DNA from: Streptomyces sp. P3
GTDB taxonomy: Bacteria > Actinomycetota > Actinomycetes > Streptomycetales > Streptomycetaceae
Length of the DNA: 64,000 nucleotides
Assembly: GCA_016893485.2 (NCBI GenBank)
Contig: JAFEKX020000001.1
Location: 744,001 to 808,000, forward strand
Direction: 5' to 3'
Shown here piece after piece: positions 49,684-59,949 of the stretch; within the stretch, counting starts at the first letter, position 1; every line of letters starts with the position of its first letter. Below the pieces are notes generated by a model, which saw nothing but the letters and a program-made list of their open reading frames with translations, did no database searches and was not told where the DNA came from. The translations under genes were made by a program, and so were the position numbers.

Positions 49684-50571
49684 ATGACCGGAAAATCGCA
49701 GCTCGGGGACTTCCTACAAGCGCGGCGCTCACAGCTGCGTCCTGAGGATGTCGGGATGCCCACCTACGGGGACCTTCGGCGTGTGCCGGGCCTTCGGCGC
49801 GAGGAGTTGGCGCTGCTGGCGGGTGTGAGCGTCTCCTACTACACCCGGCTCGAACAGGGGCAGTCACTGAGCGCCTCACCCGAGGTGCTGGACGCGATCG
49901 CCGGGGCACTGCGGCTGGACGAGTCCGAGCGGCGGTACCTGCACGGCCTGACCCAGGTGGACAGGTCGCGCACCCGGGGTCGGCGGCCGGCGCCGGAGCG
50001 GGTGACGGAGGCGGCAGCTCAGCTGATGGAGGTGCTGGCGGACGTTCCCGCGATCGTGCTCGGCCGCCGCAGTGACGTGCTGGCGTGGAATCGCCTGGGG
50101 CACGCGCTGTTCGCCGGGCACCTGGACCCGCACGCACCGGAACGGGCGGCGCGGCGTCCCAACATGGCCAGGCTGGTGTTCCTCGACTGTCATACCCGCG
50201 ACCTGTACGCGGACTGGCCGAGCAAGGCCAGGGCGGTGGTGGGGAATCTGCGCCTGGTGGCGGCCGAGCATCCGCAGGACACCGCGTTGCACGCGCTGCT
50301 GGGTGAACTGAGCGCGACAAGCGGGGAGTTCGCCTCGATGTGGGCCGACCATCGGGTCAAGTCCTGCGCCGTCGCCACCTACGAGATGCGGCACCCGCTG
50401 GTGGGCCCGCTGACCGTCCTCCAGCAGACCCTGAGCCACGGGCCGGGCCCCACGATCGTCGTCGCCACCACGGAGACGGGCTCGGCCTCCCGGGCCGCGC
50501 TGACCCTGCTCGCGCAGAGCACCGTCGCGGCCGACCCAGCGCGAATGGGGTCCCGGGCGAGCACTGCCTGA
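49684..50571 (+). CDS. MmyB-type XRE-family transcriptional regulator
   Basis: Intact 295-residue regulator. N-terminal MTGKSQLGDFLQARRSQLRP, HTH LRREELALLAGVSVSYYTRL, then the MmyB-like sensor domain (VPAIVLGRRSDVLAWNRLGHALFAGH, MARLVFLDCHTRDLYADWPSKARAVVGNLRL, HPLVGPLTVLQQTL). Second member of this family in the window. It precedes, in the same direction, a secreted beta-propeller gene 185 bp downstream; in many Streptomyces these regulators control the adjoining gene. No indel. Confidence 0.88.
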   Translation: MTGKSQLGDFLQARRSQLRPEDVGMPTYGDLRRVPGLRREELALLAGVSVSYYTRLEQGQSLSASPEVLDAIAGALRLDESERRYLHGLTQVDRSRTRGRRPAPERVTEAAAQLMEVLADVPAIVLGRRSDVLAWNRLGHALFAGHLDPHAPERAARRPNMARLVFLDCHTRDLYADWPSKARAVVGNLRLVAAEHPQDTALHALLGELSATSGEFASMWADHRVKSCAVATYEMRHPLVGPLTVLQQTLSHGPGPTIVVATTETGSASRAALTLLAQSTVAADPARMGSRASTA

Positions 50572-50755
50572 ACCAACCCCATACGACCGCGCGCTCGGCC
50601 GGCGCCTCCACGTACCCGTCCCACCCGAGTACGGACGACGACCGGCCGCCGCTCGTCACACCCGGGGCCGCATGCTCCCGGGCAGAACCCACACACCAAC
50701 CCGACCCATGCGTCGGCGCGTTGCTGCCGCATGCCCGAAAACCACTGAAGGAACC

Positions 50756-51718
50756 ATGTTCAAGAACCTCTCCACACCCGCGCTGTCGGCGGCCATCCTT
50801 GTCGCGGCCACTGCCGCGGCGCTCACACCGGCGTCGGCGTCCGCCGTCTCCGCCCCGCTGAGCAGTGCGCGGATCACCACGCACTTCGACCTCGCCAAGG
50901 GCCAGACGCCGGAGAACATCGCCCTGGCACCGGGCGGCGCCGCGTACGTCACGCTCGCCGCGGGCCGTCAGATCGCCGAGGTCTCACCCAAGGGCACCGT
51001 CAAGATCCTGGCCACCCTGCCCAAGCCCGCCGACGGCGGAGTCCACACCCCGGTCCTGGGCTTCCCCTGACCGTCGGCATCGTCCGGGCCTCCGACGGCA
51101 CGCTGTACTTCCTCTACGCCACCGGCACCGCCGACCTCACCGGTGTGTGGCGCCTGCGCCCCGGCGGCGAACCGGAGCGCATCGCCGCGCTGCCCGCCGA
51201 CGGACTTCCCAACGGCCTGGCGCTGAACGCGGGCACCCACACCCTCTACGTCACCGACTCCGTGCTGGGCACCATCTGGAGCGTGCCCACCACCGGCGGC
51301 ACCCCCACTGCCTGGTCCACCGCACCCGAACTGGCCTCCGCCGGGTTCCTCGGCGCCAACGGTCTGAAGATCCACCGAGGGGCGCTCTGGGCCACCAACC
51401 TCGACAAGGGCACGATCCTGCGCATCCCCATCCGCCATGACGGGCGCGCCGGTTCGGTCCGACCGAGGCCACCGGTCTGCCGGGGATCGACGACTTCGCC
51501 TTCACCGGCCACGGAGACCAGCTGCTGGCCGCCCTCAACGGCCCCAGCGAGATCGCGCTGGTCCAGCCCGACGGCAGCCACTCCATCGTGCTGACCCCGG
51601 CCGACGGCCTGCAGAACCCCACGTCCGTCGCCCTGCGAGGGACAGCGTCTACGTGCTGAGCGCCGCCTACGTCACCGCCAAGGATCCCAACCTCCTCCGC
51701 GCCCACCTGGACGACTGA
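50756..51718 (+). CDS. Secreted ScyD/ScyE-like beta-propeller protein (three indels)
   Basis: About 321 residues. Sec signal (MFKNLSTPALSAAILVAATA to about residue 30), then SMP-30/NHL-like blades: GQTPENIALAPGGAAYVTLA, VRASDGTLYFLYATG, GLPNGLALNAGTHTLYVTDS, GTIWSVPTTGG, GANGLKIHRGALWATNLDKG, GLPGIDDFAFTGHGDQLLAA. Missing bases at 51064-51067, about 51453-51461 and about 51645-51650. Probably extracellular; the fold hosts lactonases and binding proteins, and no catalytic residues could be fixed. Ends at a very strong terminator shared with the convergent GH32 gene. Confidence 0.75.
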
Positions 51719-51735
51719 GCGGTCTCAAGGAAGCA

Positions 51736-51795
51736 GGGGTATGCGGAGCAGGCCCGTTTCCGGTCGACCGGAAACGGGCCTGCTCCGCATACCCC
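51736..51795. terminator. 60-bp perfect palindrome, bidirectional terminator
   Basis: Two 30-nt arms (51736-51765 and 51766-51795) are exact reverse complements with no spacer, centred on GGTCGACC. It lies between the convergent beta-propeller and GH32 genes, so termination on both strands is likely. Confidence 0.85.
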
Positions 51796-51804
51796 CACCC
51801 GAAC

Positions 51805-53394
51805 TCACACCGAGAACTCCCGTATCACCGTGTTCCGGAACACCGCACTGCCGTCGATCGTGAACAGCGCGAGCCCGGTGTCGAGCAGGTACGGAAACAC
51901 CTGACTGGTGTGCACATAGCGACCGTCGTCGACGAACATCTCCACGGACGTGCGGTCCACCAGGATGCGCAGCTTGACCGTGCCGGTGGACGGGTCGAAC
52001 GGGGTGTGGCTCTCCTGCCAGTTGCCGGACGTGTCGGCGTTCACGGTGTTGCGGCGGTTGAGGAAGGCGTAGTTGCCGTAGATCCCGGCGTCGATGTGCC
52101 GGCCGCCGCTGGGTGAGCGCCTCAACTGGAGGCCCGCACCGGTAAGTTGGGACCAGGTGATCTCGGTCGTCACCTCGTAGGAGATACCCGTGTAGTCGAG
52201 CACCTTCGTGCCGTCCACGGTCACGTCGCCCAGGTCCACCGTGCGGGAGACATGCGCGCCGAGGCCGGCGACGGGCCGGGAGGCGAGGTAGTACGTGCCG
52301 TCGGACGCCTTCGTCAGGGAGATCTCGCGGACGACGGAGTCGGTGCCGTTGAAGCCGTCGCAGTCGATGGTGGGGGTGGTGTCGGCGTAGTCCCAGTTGT
52401 TCACCCAGCCGAGCGCGTACCGGGCGGCCGCGTCCACCGCGCCGCTCGCGTCCCGCTTCTCGAAGGTGACGGCGGCGTACCAGTCCCAGCCGTGGTCGAG
52501 CCACTGCGGGTCGCTCGCGTCGGCGGTGAACGCGTTGCCGTCGAAGGAACCCGTCCAGTAGGCGTACGTGTTGGGCAGTCCCGAGCTCTTGCCGTTGGCG
52601 CTCACCCCGAGCACCCACTTCACGGTGCCGTCGTCGGCGGTGATGCGGAACAGGTCGGGGCACTCCAGGACGCCGATGCCGTCGTGGACGAAACCGTTCG
52701 CGTACGTCCAGGACTTGAGGTCGTCGGAGTGGTAGAAGCCGACCTTGTCGTTCTCGGCGAGGGCCATCACCCACCGGCCCCGGTCCTCGTCGCGGATCAC
52801 CTTGGGGTCGCGGAAGTCGGCGACGCCGGGGTTCGGCAGGACGGGGTCGGTCCCGTAGTTCGTGAAGGTGAGACCGCCGTCGGTCGAGTAGTACAGGAAC
52901 TGCTCCTGGTGGTCGGTGCCGCCGCCGGGAGACATCGTCACGATGACGACGACCGCGCCCGCCCCGAACCCGGCCGTGTCGCCGGTGTCGACGACCACCG
53001 AGCCCGACCAGAGATCGCCGTTGACCGTGGTGTCCTTGGGCACGGCGACCCCGCGGTCGGTGAAGGAGACCAGGTCCTTGGTGGTGGCCAGGCGCCACGC
53101 GGTGCCGACGACGCCGGTGAAGTAGTCGGCGTTGTAGAGGTAGTAGTAGTGGTACTCGCCGTCGATCCAGACGGGTCGCTGCGGGTCGTTCTTCCACTGG
53201 TCGGGAACCGTGAAGTGGTACCCGGCGCGGTAACTCGCCGCGCTCGCGGCGGAGTTGGGCCTCTTTCCGGCCTTGGCTCCAGGCCGGGGCTGCGGGGCGG
53301 CCTCGGCCGCTCCGGTCGACAGCAGCGCGGCGGCGGTGCCCGCCGCCGATCCCGCGAACAGTGATCTCCTGGATATCCCCGACGTTCCGGGCAT
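51805..53394 (-). CDS. Exported GH32 levanase/fructanase-type enzyme
   Basis: Intact 529-residue GH32. Tat signal SRRSLFAGSAAGTAAALLST. Catalytic triad: WKNDPQRPVW (nucleophile Asp of the WMNDPNG box), DFRDPKV (transition-state Asp) and LECPDLF (acid/base Glu). A C-terminal beta-sandwich (from about 385) ends in VDRTSVEMFVDDGRYVHTSQ, the typical GH32C element. ATG with GAGAGGAA ten bases upstream. Hydrolyses levan, inulin or sucrose-type fructans outside the cell. Divergent from the sugar-uptake operon and sharing its operator region. Confidence 0.9.
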   Translation of the reverse strand: MPGTSGISRRSLFAGSAAGTAAALLSTGAAEAAPQPRPGAKAGKRPNSAASAASYRAGYHFTVPDQWKNDPQRPVWIDGEYHYYYLYNADYFTGVVGTAWRLATTKDLVSFTDRGVAVPKDTTVNGDLWSGSVVVDTGDTAGFGAGAVVVIVTMSPGGGTDHQEQFLYYSTDGGLTFTNYGTDPVLPNPGVADFRDPKVIRDEDRGRWVMALAENDKVGFYHSDDLKSWTYANGFVHDGIGVLECPDLFRITADDGTVKWVLGVSANGKSSGLPNTYAYWTGSFDGNAFTADASDPQWLDHGWDWYAAVTFEKRDASGAVDAAARYALGWVNNWDYADTTPTIDCDGFNGTDSVVREISLTKASDGTYYLASRPVAGLGAHVSRTVDLGDVTVDGTKVLDYTGISYEVTTEITWSQLTGAGLQLRRSPSGGRHIDAGIYGNYAFLNRRNTVNADTSGNWQESHTPFDPSTGTVKLRILVDRTSVEMFVDDGRYVHTSQVFPYLLDTGLALFTIDGSAVFRNTVIREFSV

Positions 53395-53471
53395 GACACA
53401 TCGTTCCTCTCGTGGCGGCTCACGACGCAGAGGCATGAAAAAAGCGGCTCGGCTGAACGAGGACTGTAGAC

Positions 53472-53485
53472 CTAACTCGTTAAAG
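53472..53485 (-). promoter_or_regulatory. LacI-type operator 1 for the exported GH32 gene
   Basis: CTAACTCGTTAAAG is an imperfect dyad sharing the CTAACTCGT core with operator 2 in the same divergent intergenic space. It lies about 78 bp before the GH32 start. Confidence 0.6.
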
Positions 53486-53503
53486 GTCAAGCGTTCCCGA
53501 CCC

Positions 53504-53533
53504 TTGACAGGTCCGCCGCCCGGTTCCCATCAT
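53504..53533 (+). promoter_or_regulatory. Promoter of the fructan uptake operon
   Basis: A consensus -35 TTGACA (53504-53509) and a -10-like CATCAT (53528-53533) with 18-bp spacing, 43 bp before the binding-protein start. Operator 2 overlaps the expected transcript start, so a bound repressor would block it. Confidence 0.55.
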
Positions 53534-53552
53534 CTGGGTCATCAGCCCTGAA

Positions 53553-53566
53553 CTAACACGAGTTAG
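53553..53566. promoter_or_regulatory. LacI-type operator 2 for the uptake operon
   Basis: CTAACACGAGTTAG, an inverted repeat (CTAAC-N4-GTTAG) matching operator 1 in its core. The LacI-family gene at the far end of the operon is the obvious candidate binder. Confidence 0.65.
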
Positions 53567-53575
53567 GCCCGTTCG

Positions 53576-54984
53576 ATGACTGACTCGCACCTCCCCGCCG
53601 CACCCTGTTGCGGTACGGCGCGTACGGGGCCGGAGCAGCCGCCCTGGCCGGCACCGCCGCGTCCTGGGACCGGCTCACCGGAGCCGACATCCCCGGCCGC
53701 GACGACGGCTCCCTCGTCGTCGCCACCCTCGGCTCCGCCTTCGACCCGGCCACCGTCGACGCCCTCGCCAAGGGCTTCCACCGGCTCCACCCCGACATCC
53801 CGCTGCGGGTGAACGCGGTGCAGGCCGTCGACTGGTCGGACTTCTTCGCGAAGATCCTCACCCAGATCGCCGCGGGCACCGCGCCCGACCTGGTGTATGT
53901 GGCCACCGAGGGCGTGCAGTTGTTCGCCCGGCAGCTCGGCGTGCCCCTGGACCGCTGGGTGCGGCGGGACGCGACGGAGCTGCGTGAGTACTTCGCCGAC
54001 GTCCACCCCTCGCTGGTGGAGTCGATGATGTACGAGGGCAACCTCTACCAGCTGCCCATGGAGTTCAACGCCGCCGACATGTACCTCAACAAGCAGGTGC
54101 TGAAGCGGGCCGGCGCGGAGTTCCCGGGCGCCGACTGGAGCCGTGACGACTTCACCGCGCTGCTGCGGCAGTTGAAGCGTGGCGGCGGCTCGCACTTCAC
54201 GCCGTACTTCTGGACCAACCGCCTGTGGGGCGGTGTGGTGCCCTGGCTCTTCGCGAACGGCACGAACCTGCTGAAGGAGTCGAAGGCACCCGGCGGCTCC
54301 TGGCTGTGGGACACCTTCTACCCGGCCGCCGACCGGCGGGGGCGCGGTGGCGGCTTCCGCTGGACGACCCCGCAGGCCACCACCAACCGGGTCGAGGAGG
54401 CCTACGACTATCTCGCCTCGCTCGTCCGGGAGAACCTGTGCACCCGGCCCGAGGGCGGCAACGGCAGCAACCTGGTCGGCGTGTTCTCCACCGGCCGTGT
54501 CGGCGTCACCCCGGCGGGCGGCTTCTGGGCCGGCGGCCTGCAGCTGGCCGGCATGCGGGCCGCCGACTACGACGTGCAGTACTTCCCGCGCTGGCGCACC
54601 CAGCGCCACCAGTTCGGCGCGGCGGGCTACGCGCTGCTGCGCACCTCCAAGAAGCAGGAAGCCGCCTGGGAGTTCATCAAGTACGCGGCCCGCAAGGACA
54701 CCATGACCCGGCTGTTCCGGAGCAACCAGACCACCCCTGCCCGGCGTTCGATGCTCAACGCCGCCCGCTACGCCGCGAGCGGACCGGCGCACTGGCAGGT
54801 CTTCTACGACACCCTCGACCGTTTTCCCGACACCGGCCCGATCCCCGCGCCGCCGCAGGTCGCCGAGGTGACCGACGTCCTGCTCAAGTACACCGGCACA
54901 GCGCTGGCCTCGCCGCGCGCGGTGGGTCCCGCGCTGCGCCGGATGCAGGGCGACCTGGAGCAGGCCATGGAGCGTGAGGTATGA
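53576..54984 (+). CDS. Sugar ABC transporter substrate-binding protein, family 1 (one indel)
   Basis: About 469 residues. After repair the N-terminus is MTDSHLPRRTLLRYGAYGAG, a twin-arginine signal. Mature part: SLVVATLGSAFDPATVDALA, LTQIAAGTAPDLVYVATEGV, GNLYQLPMEFNAADMYLNKQ, and EAAWEFIKYAARKDTM near the end, typical of carbohydrate-binding proteins. Missing base at 53593-53596. The stop overlaps the permease start (ATGA). Binds fructo-oligosaccharides released by the exported GH32 (inference from the gene set). Confidence 0.87.
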
Positions 54985-55932
54985 CGAACACCCAGATCCC
55001 AGCCGTACGACCGCGGCCCGCCACGCCACCCGCCGCAGCCGTGCGGCCGTCCGTCCGCGACCGGGGGCGCGCGGCTGCTGGCCACGTTGTTCCTGGCGCC
55101 CACGGTCGTCGGCATCGTCGTCTTCACGGTGCTGCCGATCGTCGGGTCCGTCGTGCTGAGCCTGTTCCACTGGAACGTGATCGACCCGCCCCGTTTCGCC
55201 GGCGGCGCCAACTACCGTACGACGTTCACGGATTCGACCGTCCTGGTCTCCTTCCGCAACACGCTCGTCTTCATGGTCCTCGCGGTCACGCTGCAACTGC
55301 TGATCGCGCTGTCGCTTGCGCTCGCGCTGAACGGGCGGATGCCGGTGTGGCTGCGGTCGCTGTTCCGTTCGGCGTTCTTCTTCCCGCTGGTGCTGTCCGC
55401 CGCGTCCATCTCGGTGGTGATGAAGTACCTGTTCAACCAGGATTTCGGAGTGGTGAACTGGCTGATCGGCCTGGTCGGCGTCGCGCCCGTGCCCTGGCTG
55501 ACCTCGGAGCACGCGGCGATGGCCACGGTGATCCTGGTCTACGTCTGGCAGCAGTTCGGCTTCTCGTTCCTGCTGTTCATCGGCGGTCTGAACAACATCC
55601 CCAAGGAGATCCACGAGGCCGCCGCCCTCGACGGCGCGACCGGCCTGCGCAAGCACCTCGGCATCACGCTGCCGCTGCTGTCACCGACGCTGCTCGTCGT
55701 GTCGGTGGTCGGCATCATCAACGCCCTCCAGGTCTTCGAGCAGCCCTACGTCCTCACCGACGGCGGTCCCGGCGACGCCACCCGCACCGTCGTGATGGTG
55801 ATCTACGAACGGGCCTTCGAGCAGCTCGACTTCGGTGAGGCGTCCGCGGTGGGCGTGCTGCTCTTCGCGCTGATCATGGCGGTCACCGCCCTCCAGTTCC
55901 GGCTCAGCCGGCGTTTCGTCCACTACCAGTGA
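54981..55932 (+). CDS. Sugar ABC transporter permease, MalF/UgpA-type (one indel)
   Basis: About 316 residues, six membrane helices: VVGIVVFTVLPIVGSVVLSL, then NTLVFMVLAVTLQLLIALSLALALN and the EAA loop EIHEAAALDGATGLRKHLGITLPLL. An extra base in the G run at 55063-55067 near the N-terminus breaks the frame before ARLLATLFLAP. ATG overlaps the binding-protein stop. Forms the channel with the next permease; the ATPase is not encoded here, so a shared one such as MsiK is probably used. Confidence 0.88.
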
Positions 55933-55945
55933 GCCGGTGAGCCGC

Positions 55946-56806
55946 ATGAGCCAAGCAACCCCGACCCTGACCCTGAGTCGCGTCCGTCACTCACTCTCCC
56001 CCTGGGCCCGCGTCGCCGGGCTGACCGTGTGCGCCCTGCTGACGCTGGGCCCGGTCATCTGGACCGTCGCCACCTCGCTGCGCACTCCGGCGCAGTCCTT
56101 CGACCTGCCCCCGCAGATCATCCCGACCCACCCGACGACCTCGGCCTACCGCGGGGTCTTCCAGCAGATCGACGTGTGGCTGCTCGCCCTGAACTCCACG
56201 CTGGTGACGGCACTGATCGCCGTCGGCCAGATGATCACGGCGGGCCTGGCCGGATACGCCTTCGCACGCCTGGAGTTCCGCTTCAAGAGGCCGCTGTTCG
56301 GCCTGGTCCTGGCGACGATGATGGTGCCGTTGCAGGTCACCATCGTGCCGGTGTTCCTGGTGCTGAAGACGATGGGCCTCACCGACACGCTCCTCGGCCT
56401 GATCATCCCGGCCTTCCCGACCGCCTTCGGCACCTTCCTGATGCGCCAGTACTTCCTCGGCATGCCGAAGGACCTGGGCGAGGCCGCCATGCTGGACGGC
56501 GCGGGACCCTGGCGGATCTTCCGCTCGGTGTACGCGCCGCTGGCCACCCCCGGCCTGGCGATCGTCGGCGTCCTGGCCTTCAACTACCACTGGAACGAGT
56601 TCTTCCGCCCGCTGATCCTGGAGACCTCCAGCCAGAACTACACGCTTCCGCTGGGTCTTGTCTCCCTCCAGGGCAACCTCGGCACCGGGTCCATCTCGGT
56701 GGTCCTGGCGGGGGTCGTACTCTCGATGCTTCCCGCCGTCGCCGTGTTCGCCGTCGGCCAGCGCCCTCTCCGCGAGGGCATCACGTCCGCGGGAGTCAAC
56801 CGTTGA
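55946..56806 (+). CDS. Sugar ABC transporter permease, MalG/UgpE-type
   Basis: Intact 286-residue permease. N-terminal helix VAGLTVCALLTLGPVIWTVA, ending in the typical FRPLILETSSQNYTLPLGL region with EAA loop DLGEAAMLDGAGPWRIFRSV. I prefer the ATG with GGTGAG five bases upstream; a GTG three codons earlier is possible. Lacks an adjoining ATPase gene. Stop overlaps the TTG start of the cytoplasmic GH32. Confidence 0.88.
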   Translation: MSQATPTLTLSRVRHSLSPWARVAGLTVCALLTLGPVIWTVATSLRTPAQSFDLPPQIIPTHPTTSAYRGVFQQIDVWLLALNSTLVTALIAVGQMITAGLAGYAFARLEFRFKRPLFGLVLATMMVPLQVTIVPVFLVLKTMGLTDTLLGLIIPAFPTAFGTFLMRQYFLGMPKDLGEAAMLDGAGPWRIFRSVYAPLATPGLAIVGVLAFNYHWNEFFRPLILETSSQNYTLPLGLVSLQGNLGTGSISVVLAGVVLSMLPAVAVFAVGQRPLREGITSAGVNR

Positions 56807-58193
56807 GCACTGACCCCAACGTGCCGCGTTTCAGGGTCCGTCCGCCCGCCGGCTGGATCAACGACCCCAATGGGCCGTTCCGTTGGCGGGACCGCCACCA
56901 CCTCTTCTACCAGCACAACCCCGACGCCCCGGTGCACGCGAACGTCCACTGGGGCCACGCCTCCAGCGCCGACCTCGTCCACTGGGAACACCACCCGATC
57001 GCCCTCACGCCGACACCGGGAGGCCCCGACGAAGCCGGCTGCTGGTCGGGCTGCGTGACCGACGATGCGGGCACACCGACCGCCGTGTACACGGGAGTTG
57101 ACCGCGCCCACACCGGACTCGGCACCATCTGCCTGGCCCGGGCCGCGGACCCGGACGACGAACTGCTGACCGAGTGGAAGCCGCTGCCCACACCGGTGGT
57201 GACCGGTCCACCGCCGGGACTTGACGTGGTGATGTTCCGCGATCCGTTCATCTTCCGCCGCGCGGACCGGCGTTGGGCCCTCGTCGGCGCCGGACACGCC
57301 GACGGCACACCGTCGGTCCTGCTCTACGACTGCGACGACCTGACCGACTGGCGGTTCGCCGGTGTGCTGCTGGACGGCGGGGACCCGGTGGCCGCCGACG
57401 CGTTCGGCGACAAGTCGGTGGGCTGGGAATGCCCGCACCTGTACCGCACAGCGGGCGGCGACCACGTACTGCTGGTATCCCTGTGGGACGGCGATCCCTG
57501 TTCGACCGGATACCTGACGGGCCGTCTGGAATCCGACACCCAGCGGGGTTGAGGTTCGAGCCGCGCGTCGGCGGCCGGCTCGACCAGGGGCGGGACTTCT
57601 ACGCTCCCGCCGTGCTCCAGGAGCCGGACCGCGCACTGCTGTGGGGCTGGTCGTGGGAGGCCCGCCCGGAGGAGGAGGTGCTGCGGGCCGGCTGGGCGGG
57701 CGTCCTCACCGCGCCCCGGGTCGTCGACGTCCACCCCGACGGATCGCTGCGGGTGACTCCGGCCCCCGAGCTCGAACTCCTGCGCCCGGCCGAGCCGTTC
57801 GTCACCGCGCCGGGCCGGGCTCCGCTACCTCTCGCGTACGACCTGACGGTGACCGCGTGCGGACCGACCACGGTGAGCCTGCTCCGGGACGCGGCGGGCC
57901 GGGAGTTGACCGTCCGGGCGGACCCTGCCTCGGGGACCGTCGTCCTCGACCGCGGCGCCTGGCCCCGGACCGGCAGGGAGGGCTCCGCCCCGATCACCGT
58001 GCACGTGCCGAAGGGGCCGGAACTCGCGCTCCGGCTGCTCGTCGACGGCTCGCTCCTCGAACTCTTCGTCGCGGAACGGGCCATGGTCACCGAGCGCGTC
58101 TACCGGCGTCCCGGCGACATCGCCGAACTGGTCGTCGACGGGCCGGGTGCCCGGGTCACCGGGTGGGCGCAGGACCCACGGAATCACGGCTGA
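56803..58193 (+). CDS. Cytoplasmic GH32 beta-fructofuranosidase (one indel)
   Basis: About 463 residues with no signal peptide, so intracellular. Catalytic boxes GWINDPNGPF (nucleophile), MFRDPFIF and GWECPHLY (acid/base), and a GH32C sandwich with LLVDGSLLELFVAERAMVTERV. A missing base at 57545-57548 leaves a premature stop after SDTQRG; repair continues LRFEPRVGGRLDQGRDFYAP. Start is a TTG overlapping the permease stop, or a GTG six codons later. Splits imported fructo-oligosaccharides or sucrose. Its 3' end overlaps the convergent LacI gene by 38 bp. Confidence 0.88.
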
Positions 58194-59259
58194 CGACAGG
58201 GCAGGCCAGGCGCCGCACGGTCGGGGGCGGCGTACGACCCGCCTCGATGGCGTCCAGGAGCAGCCGGGCCGCCGCCTCGCCCATCGCCCGGTGCGGCAGC
58301 GCGACGGAGGTGAGCGGCGGGGTGAGGAACGCGGCCATGTGCTCCTGGTCGTCGTAGCCGACCACCGACAGATCGGCGGGCACGTCGATCCCGAGCCGGG
58401 TCGCGGCGTGCAGGACGCCCGCCGCGACCCGGTCGTTGTAGCAGAGGACGCCCGTGGGACGACGGCCCGGCTCGGCCCCGTCGAACAGGCGCAGGGCCCC
58501 CGCGTATCCGGTGGAGATCTCGCCGCCGCCGCGCACGATCCACTCCGCGGGCACGGTGACGCCCTCGGCGCGCAGCGCGTCCCGGAAGCCGCGGGTCCGT
58601 TCCACCGAGGCGATGTCGTCCAGACCGCCGATCACGGCGAGCCGGCGGTGGCCCGCGCCGAGCAGCAGCCGGGCGGCGGTACGGCCACCGGCGCGTTCGG
58701 CGGGGACCACGGCGGGCAGGGAGTCGTCGTCGGGCAGGCAGTTGGCCAGCACGGAGTGGGTGCGGTGCAGACCCTCGGGGACGCGGACCCGGCGCAGGGA
58801 CATGGCGGCGTAGATGATGCCGTCCACACGCCGGTCGAGGAGTTCCGCGACGGCCGCGTCCTCCTTGGCCGGGTCACCGCCGGAGTCGACGGTGAGGACG
58901 AGGTGGTCGCTGTCCCAGGCGGTCTCCATCGCGCCGCGCAGCAGCCGGCCGGCGAACGGCGAGGACGCGATCTCGTCGGTGACCAGCCCGATCACGGCCG
59001 TACGGCGGCGGCGCAGTCCGCGGGCGACCGGGTCGGGGCGGTAGCCCAGCTGGGCGGCGGCCTGGCGGATGCGTTCCTGGGTGGCGGGCGAGAGGTTGCC
59101 GTCGGCGCGGCCGTTGAACACGAAGGACACCGCGGTGTGCGACACACCGGCGATCCGGGCGACGTCCCGTGACGTCGGGCGCCCGGTGCCCGTGCTTCTG
59201 CTGTCCTCGGCACCGCCCACGCCGTCCGCCGTCCTCCCCGGTTCGTCCCTGTCGATCAT
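58156..59259 (-). CDS. LacI-family transcriptional repressor of fructan genes
   Basis: Intact 367-residue regulator. N-terminal HTH: PTSRDVARIAGVSHTAVSFV and the hinge QERIRQAAAQLGYRPDPVARG; sugar-binding domain with IGLVTDEIASSPFAGRLLRG, RRVDGIIYAAMS, AVIGGLDDIASVERTRGF and VLCYNDRVAAGVLHAATRLG. Convergent with, and overlapping, the cytoplasmic GH32 gene. The CTAACTCGT operators 5 kb upstream in the divergent GH32/ABC space are its likely targets; a fructoside is the probable inducer. Confidence 0.88.
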   Translation of the reverse strand: MIDRDEPGRTADGVGGAEDSRSTGTGRPTSRDVARIAGVSHTAVSFVFNGRADGNLSPATQERIRQAAAQLGYRPDPVARGLRRRRTAVIGLVTDEIASSPFAGRLLRGAMETAWDSDHLVLTVDSGGDPAKEDAAVAELLDRRVDGIIYAAMSLRRVRVPEGLHRTHSVLANCLPDDDSLPAVVPAERAGGRTAARLLLGAGHRRLAVIGGLDDIASVERTRGFRDALRAEGVTVPAEWIVRGGGEISTGYAGALRLFDGAEPGRRPTGVLCYNDRVAAGVLHAATRLGIDVPADLSVVGYDDQEHMAAFLTPPLTSVALPHRAMGEAAARLLLDAIEAGRTPPPTVRRLACPVVSRDSVGPAPTR

Positions 59260-59338
59260 TGCCCACCCTATCCGCGGGCAGCGCCACGGCACACAGGAGA
59301 TGCTCAGGGCGGGGACGGCACGGCGGTCGGCCCGGTCA

Positions 59339-59947
59339 TCACCTCGGTCCGCGTGCGAAGTGCGCCGGTGTCGCGCCGTAGTGCTTCTTGAAGGCGCGGA
59401 TGAAGTGGCTGCTGTCGGTGAAGTGCCGGCGCGCGGCGGCCTCGGAGACGCTGAGCCGGGGGCCGGAGGCGGCGAGTGCCTCGGCCGCCTCCTCCAGACG
59501 CCGACGGCGGATGTAGGCGCTGAACGACTCGTCCGGACTCGCGAAGGCCCGCCGCAACGTCCGTACGGAGACGTGCAGTTGGGCGGCGATCGCGGCCGGC
59601 GACAACTCGGCGTCGGTGAGCCGGGACTCGGCGAGGTCCTTCGCGGCCTGTGCCAGCGCGGGGGTGAAGAGAGGCTCGCGGTCGTCGAAGTGGTCGAGGA
59701 TCAGGCCCTTGGCGAGTTCTTGCGGCGAGTTGCGGGACGCGTGCGCACCCGCCGGGCCGAGACCGCCCACGATCCGCTGCACCGTGCTGGTGTGTGCCAT
59801 GAGGATCTGCGCGGCGGGCGAGTCGGCCCGGCCCGTACGCGGTTTCCCGGCGACGAGGGACCGCAGGGCGTCGCCGGGGAAGATGAAGACGCGGGTGCCG
59901 ATCACCGGCATGGTGTGGAAGTGGTTCTCCGTCACGACGTGGTGCAT
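59339..59947 (-). pseudogene. AraC-family regulator lacking its N-terminal half
   Basis: About 202 residues remain: a piece of the sensor domain (TRVFIFPGDALRSLV to LILDHFDDREPL) and the complete double HTH (LSPAAIAAQLHVSVRTLRRAF, LSVSEAAARRHFTDSSHFIRAFKKHYGATPAHFA). Relatives of this type are usually about 320 residues, so roughly 120 residues are missing. In-frame stop lies seven codons upstream. The truncated end abuts a cupin fragment on the other strand, so both genes lost their 5' ends at one junction near 59950. Confidence 0.7.
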
Positions 59948-59949
59948 GA

